Source: Seriola aureovittata (Eukaryota > Chordata > Actinopteri > Carangiformes > Carangidae). Taken from it: a stretch of 64,000 nucleotides of DNA. Shown here piece by piece: positions 62,701 to 64,000 of this stretch. The stretch spans positions 16,797,501 through 16,861,500 of the forward strand of contig NC_079373.1 of NCBI RefSeq assembly GCF_021018895.1, in the 5' to 3' direction. The number at the start of each line of letters is the position of its first letter. Positions within the stretch are counted from its first letter, which is position 1. Below the pieces are notes generated by a model. The model worked only from the letters and a program-made list of their open reading frames with translations. It had not been told where the DNA came from and did not search any database. The translations under genes were made by a program, and so were the position numbers.

Positions 62701-64000
62701 GAAAGCTACGATTATTTCACAGGGCCTGACAATTACTCATACTGAGGGACTCAGGGACAGGGCGGGGGGGATCCACGGGGATGAATTCATCGTCTCCTGG
62801 TTTATGTGTGTGATAAAGATATGTGTAAGTGAATGTGTGTTCTTTGGACGTGTGTGTGCCTGTATGTGTTTATTCTAAAAAAGGAAGTGACTGGAGCGGA
62901 TTATAAGAAGGAGGTATCTTGGTTTAATTTAGTATTCTAGTGGTAAGAATGTATGCACACTGAACTGTCAATACCTGCCTTGAATACAGGAACTGGGATA
63001 TTGCCATCTGCTCAAGAAACCCAGCGTGTACTCCTTTCTACACAGAACGCTAGAATGTGGCTGTGGTAAACTTGCAGTTGCGGATGTACCATTACAATAA
63101 ATACTCCAGAGACAGACAAGACATTTCTTTTAACTACTGGTGACAGAGACAAAATCTTGTCAGCACTTATCTCAGCACTAAGTCTTTGGAATAGGGCATA
63201 AATTGCATAAAATGGACTTTATAGTCGGCACACTAGTTTCTTGGCGTCTATTAGCAGGCAGATGCTGCTGGCGTTGAATGTGAGACGGTACGCAGTTTCA
63301 CTCTCAATCATTGTATTTCTAAGATGACGCAGTTTTTTAAAAAGCCCTGCTGGCTTTATCTAGATAGAAAGCGGAGTCTCACAGGCGGCGAGAAGAAACA
63401 AGCAGCCTATGCAGAATCAAAAACGAAGCTGTTGCTACAAGCAGAGATCCGCTGCACTGCTAGGACCTGAGCATGGCACAGAGCCACCAAGCTGCTGCCC
63501 TTTTTTCCACCATTCACTGCGGTTTCATTAGCCTGTCTTTGCCAATTTCCTGATATGCAGGCTCAAGGTTTTTTTTTTTAGCAGTGACTGGTCAGTTGCA
63601 ATTTGCTAATGAATGGGTAATTGTTAATGAGTGCAGTATTACTCCCTCAGCTATGGAGAATAAGCAGGAGGCCTGGCTTATTGATGTACTGTACTCCTCA
63701 TCTCCATCTGGTTTCCATGCAGCAGCGGTTAAATAGGGGGTTTTTGAGCGAGCAGAGGAGTGGGCCATTGAAATTCAGTGCTACACAAGGGAGACCCTCT
63801 TACAAGAGTGAAATCGGGAAGGGAGGAAGGAGATGTACTGTCGAGCCACTCGATTAAAGAATCAGTGTCCAATCTCCTGGATTACACCCCCTGACCTGCA
63901 ACACCAAATCCCCTATTAAATAAGTCAAGAATTGAATTCTTTTTACTTTCCCATCTGTTAACTGGCTTATTGACTCAAGTGTGCTCAGTGCTTTGTGGCG
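59751..64000. other. FJX1 5' flanking region
   Basis: No gene supported. In human, PAMR1 lies on this side of FJX1 in the opposite orientation, but no PAMR1 signal-peptide exon could be recognised. ORFs at 61400-61645, 61966-62352 and 62079-62348 lack recognisable features, and two of them include homopolymer or proline-rich low-complexity sequence. Confidence 0.55.
61508..61531. repeat. Poly(T) tract
   Basis: About 23 consecutive T residues. No adjacent SINE or LINE body was recognised. Confidence 0.9.

Overview
This window is vertebrate nuclear DNA, almost certainly from a teleost fish and probably a percomorph. The evidence is spliced genes with GT-AG introns, very many long (CA)n microsatellites, decayed Tc1-type transposons and fish-style MITEs, and a gene order matching vertebrate FJX1-TRIM44 synteny. 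It contains no prokaryotic, plasmid, phage or CRISPR feature. Most of the 64 kb is AT-rich intron or intergenic sequence.

Two protein-coding genes can be supported, both on the minus strand. FJX1 (four-jointed box kinase 1) is an intact single-exon gene at 57880-59163, encoding 427 residues, in a local CpG-rich island. TRIM44 lies about 24 kb downstream in transcription order. Its coding exons are at 33107-33751 (N-terminal zinc finger and B-box), 31620-31697, 22827-23123 (coiled coil) and probably a 23-nt microexon at 16124-16146. The terminal coding exon and 3' UTR were not resolved. A non-coding first exon and promoter are suggested near 34.6-35.2 kb. In human the two genes are also neighbours in the same orientation, with LDLRAD3 beyond TRIM44. 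I found no LDLRAD3 or PAMR1 exon here.

Layout by region: 1-16 kb is gene-poor and microsatellite-rich, and is either the TRIM44 3' region or the intergenic space beyond it. 16-34 kb is TRIM44 exons and introns. 34.6-35.2 kb is the putative TRIM44 promoter. 35.2-57.9 kb is the TRIM44-FJX1 intergenic region. It carries a 200-bp polypurine tract, an internally deleted Tc1 element (44990-45895) abutting a second Tc1-like terminus, a TTAA-flanked MITE (46277-46695) and a long fold-back MITE (54380-55015). 57.9-59.75 kb is FJX1 and its 5' region, which contains a consensus RBPJ/CSL site. 59.75-64 kb is 5' flanking DNA.

The two genes are not known to share a pathway. FJX1 is a Golgi/secreted four-jointed-family protein tied to planar polarity and growth signalling. 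TRIM44 is a RING-less TRIM protein linked to ubiquitin-dependent stabilisation of partners. Their adjacency is conserved synteny, not an operon. I found no convincing new biological system. The best leads are the TRIM44 microexon, the RFX-like palindrome at the fold-back MITE centre, the isolated exon-like block at 47.8 kb and several perfect hairpins.
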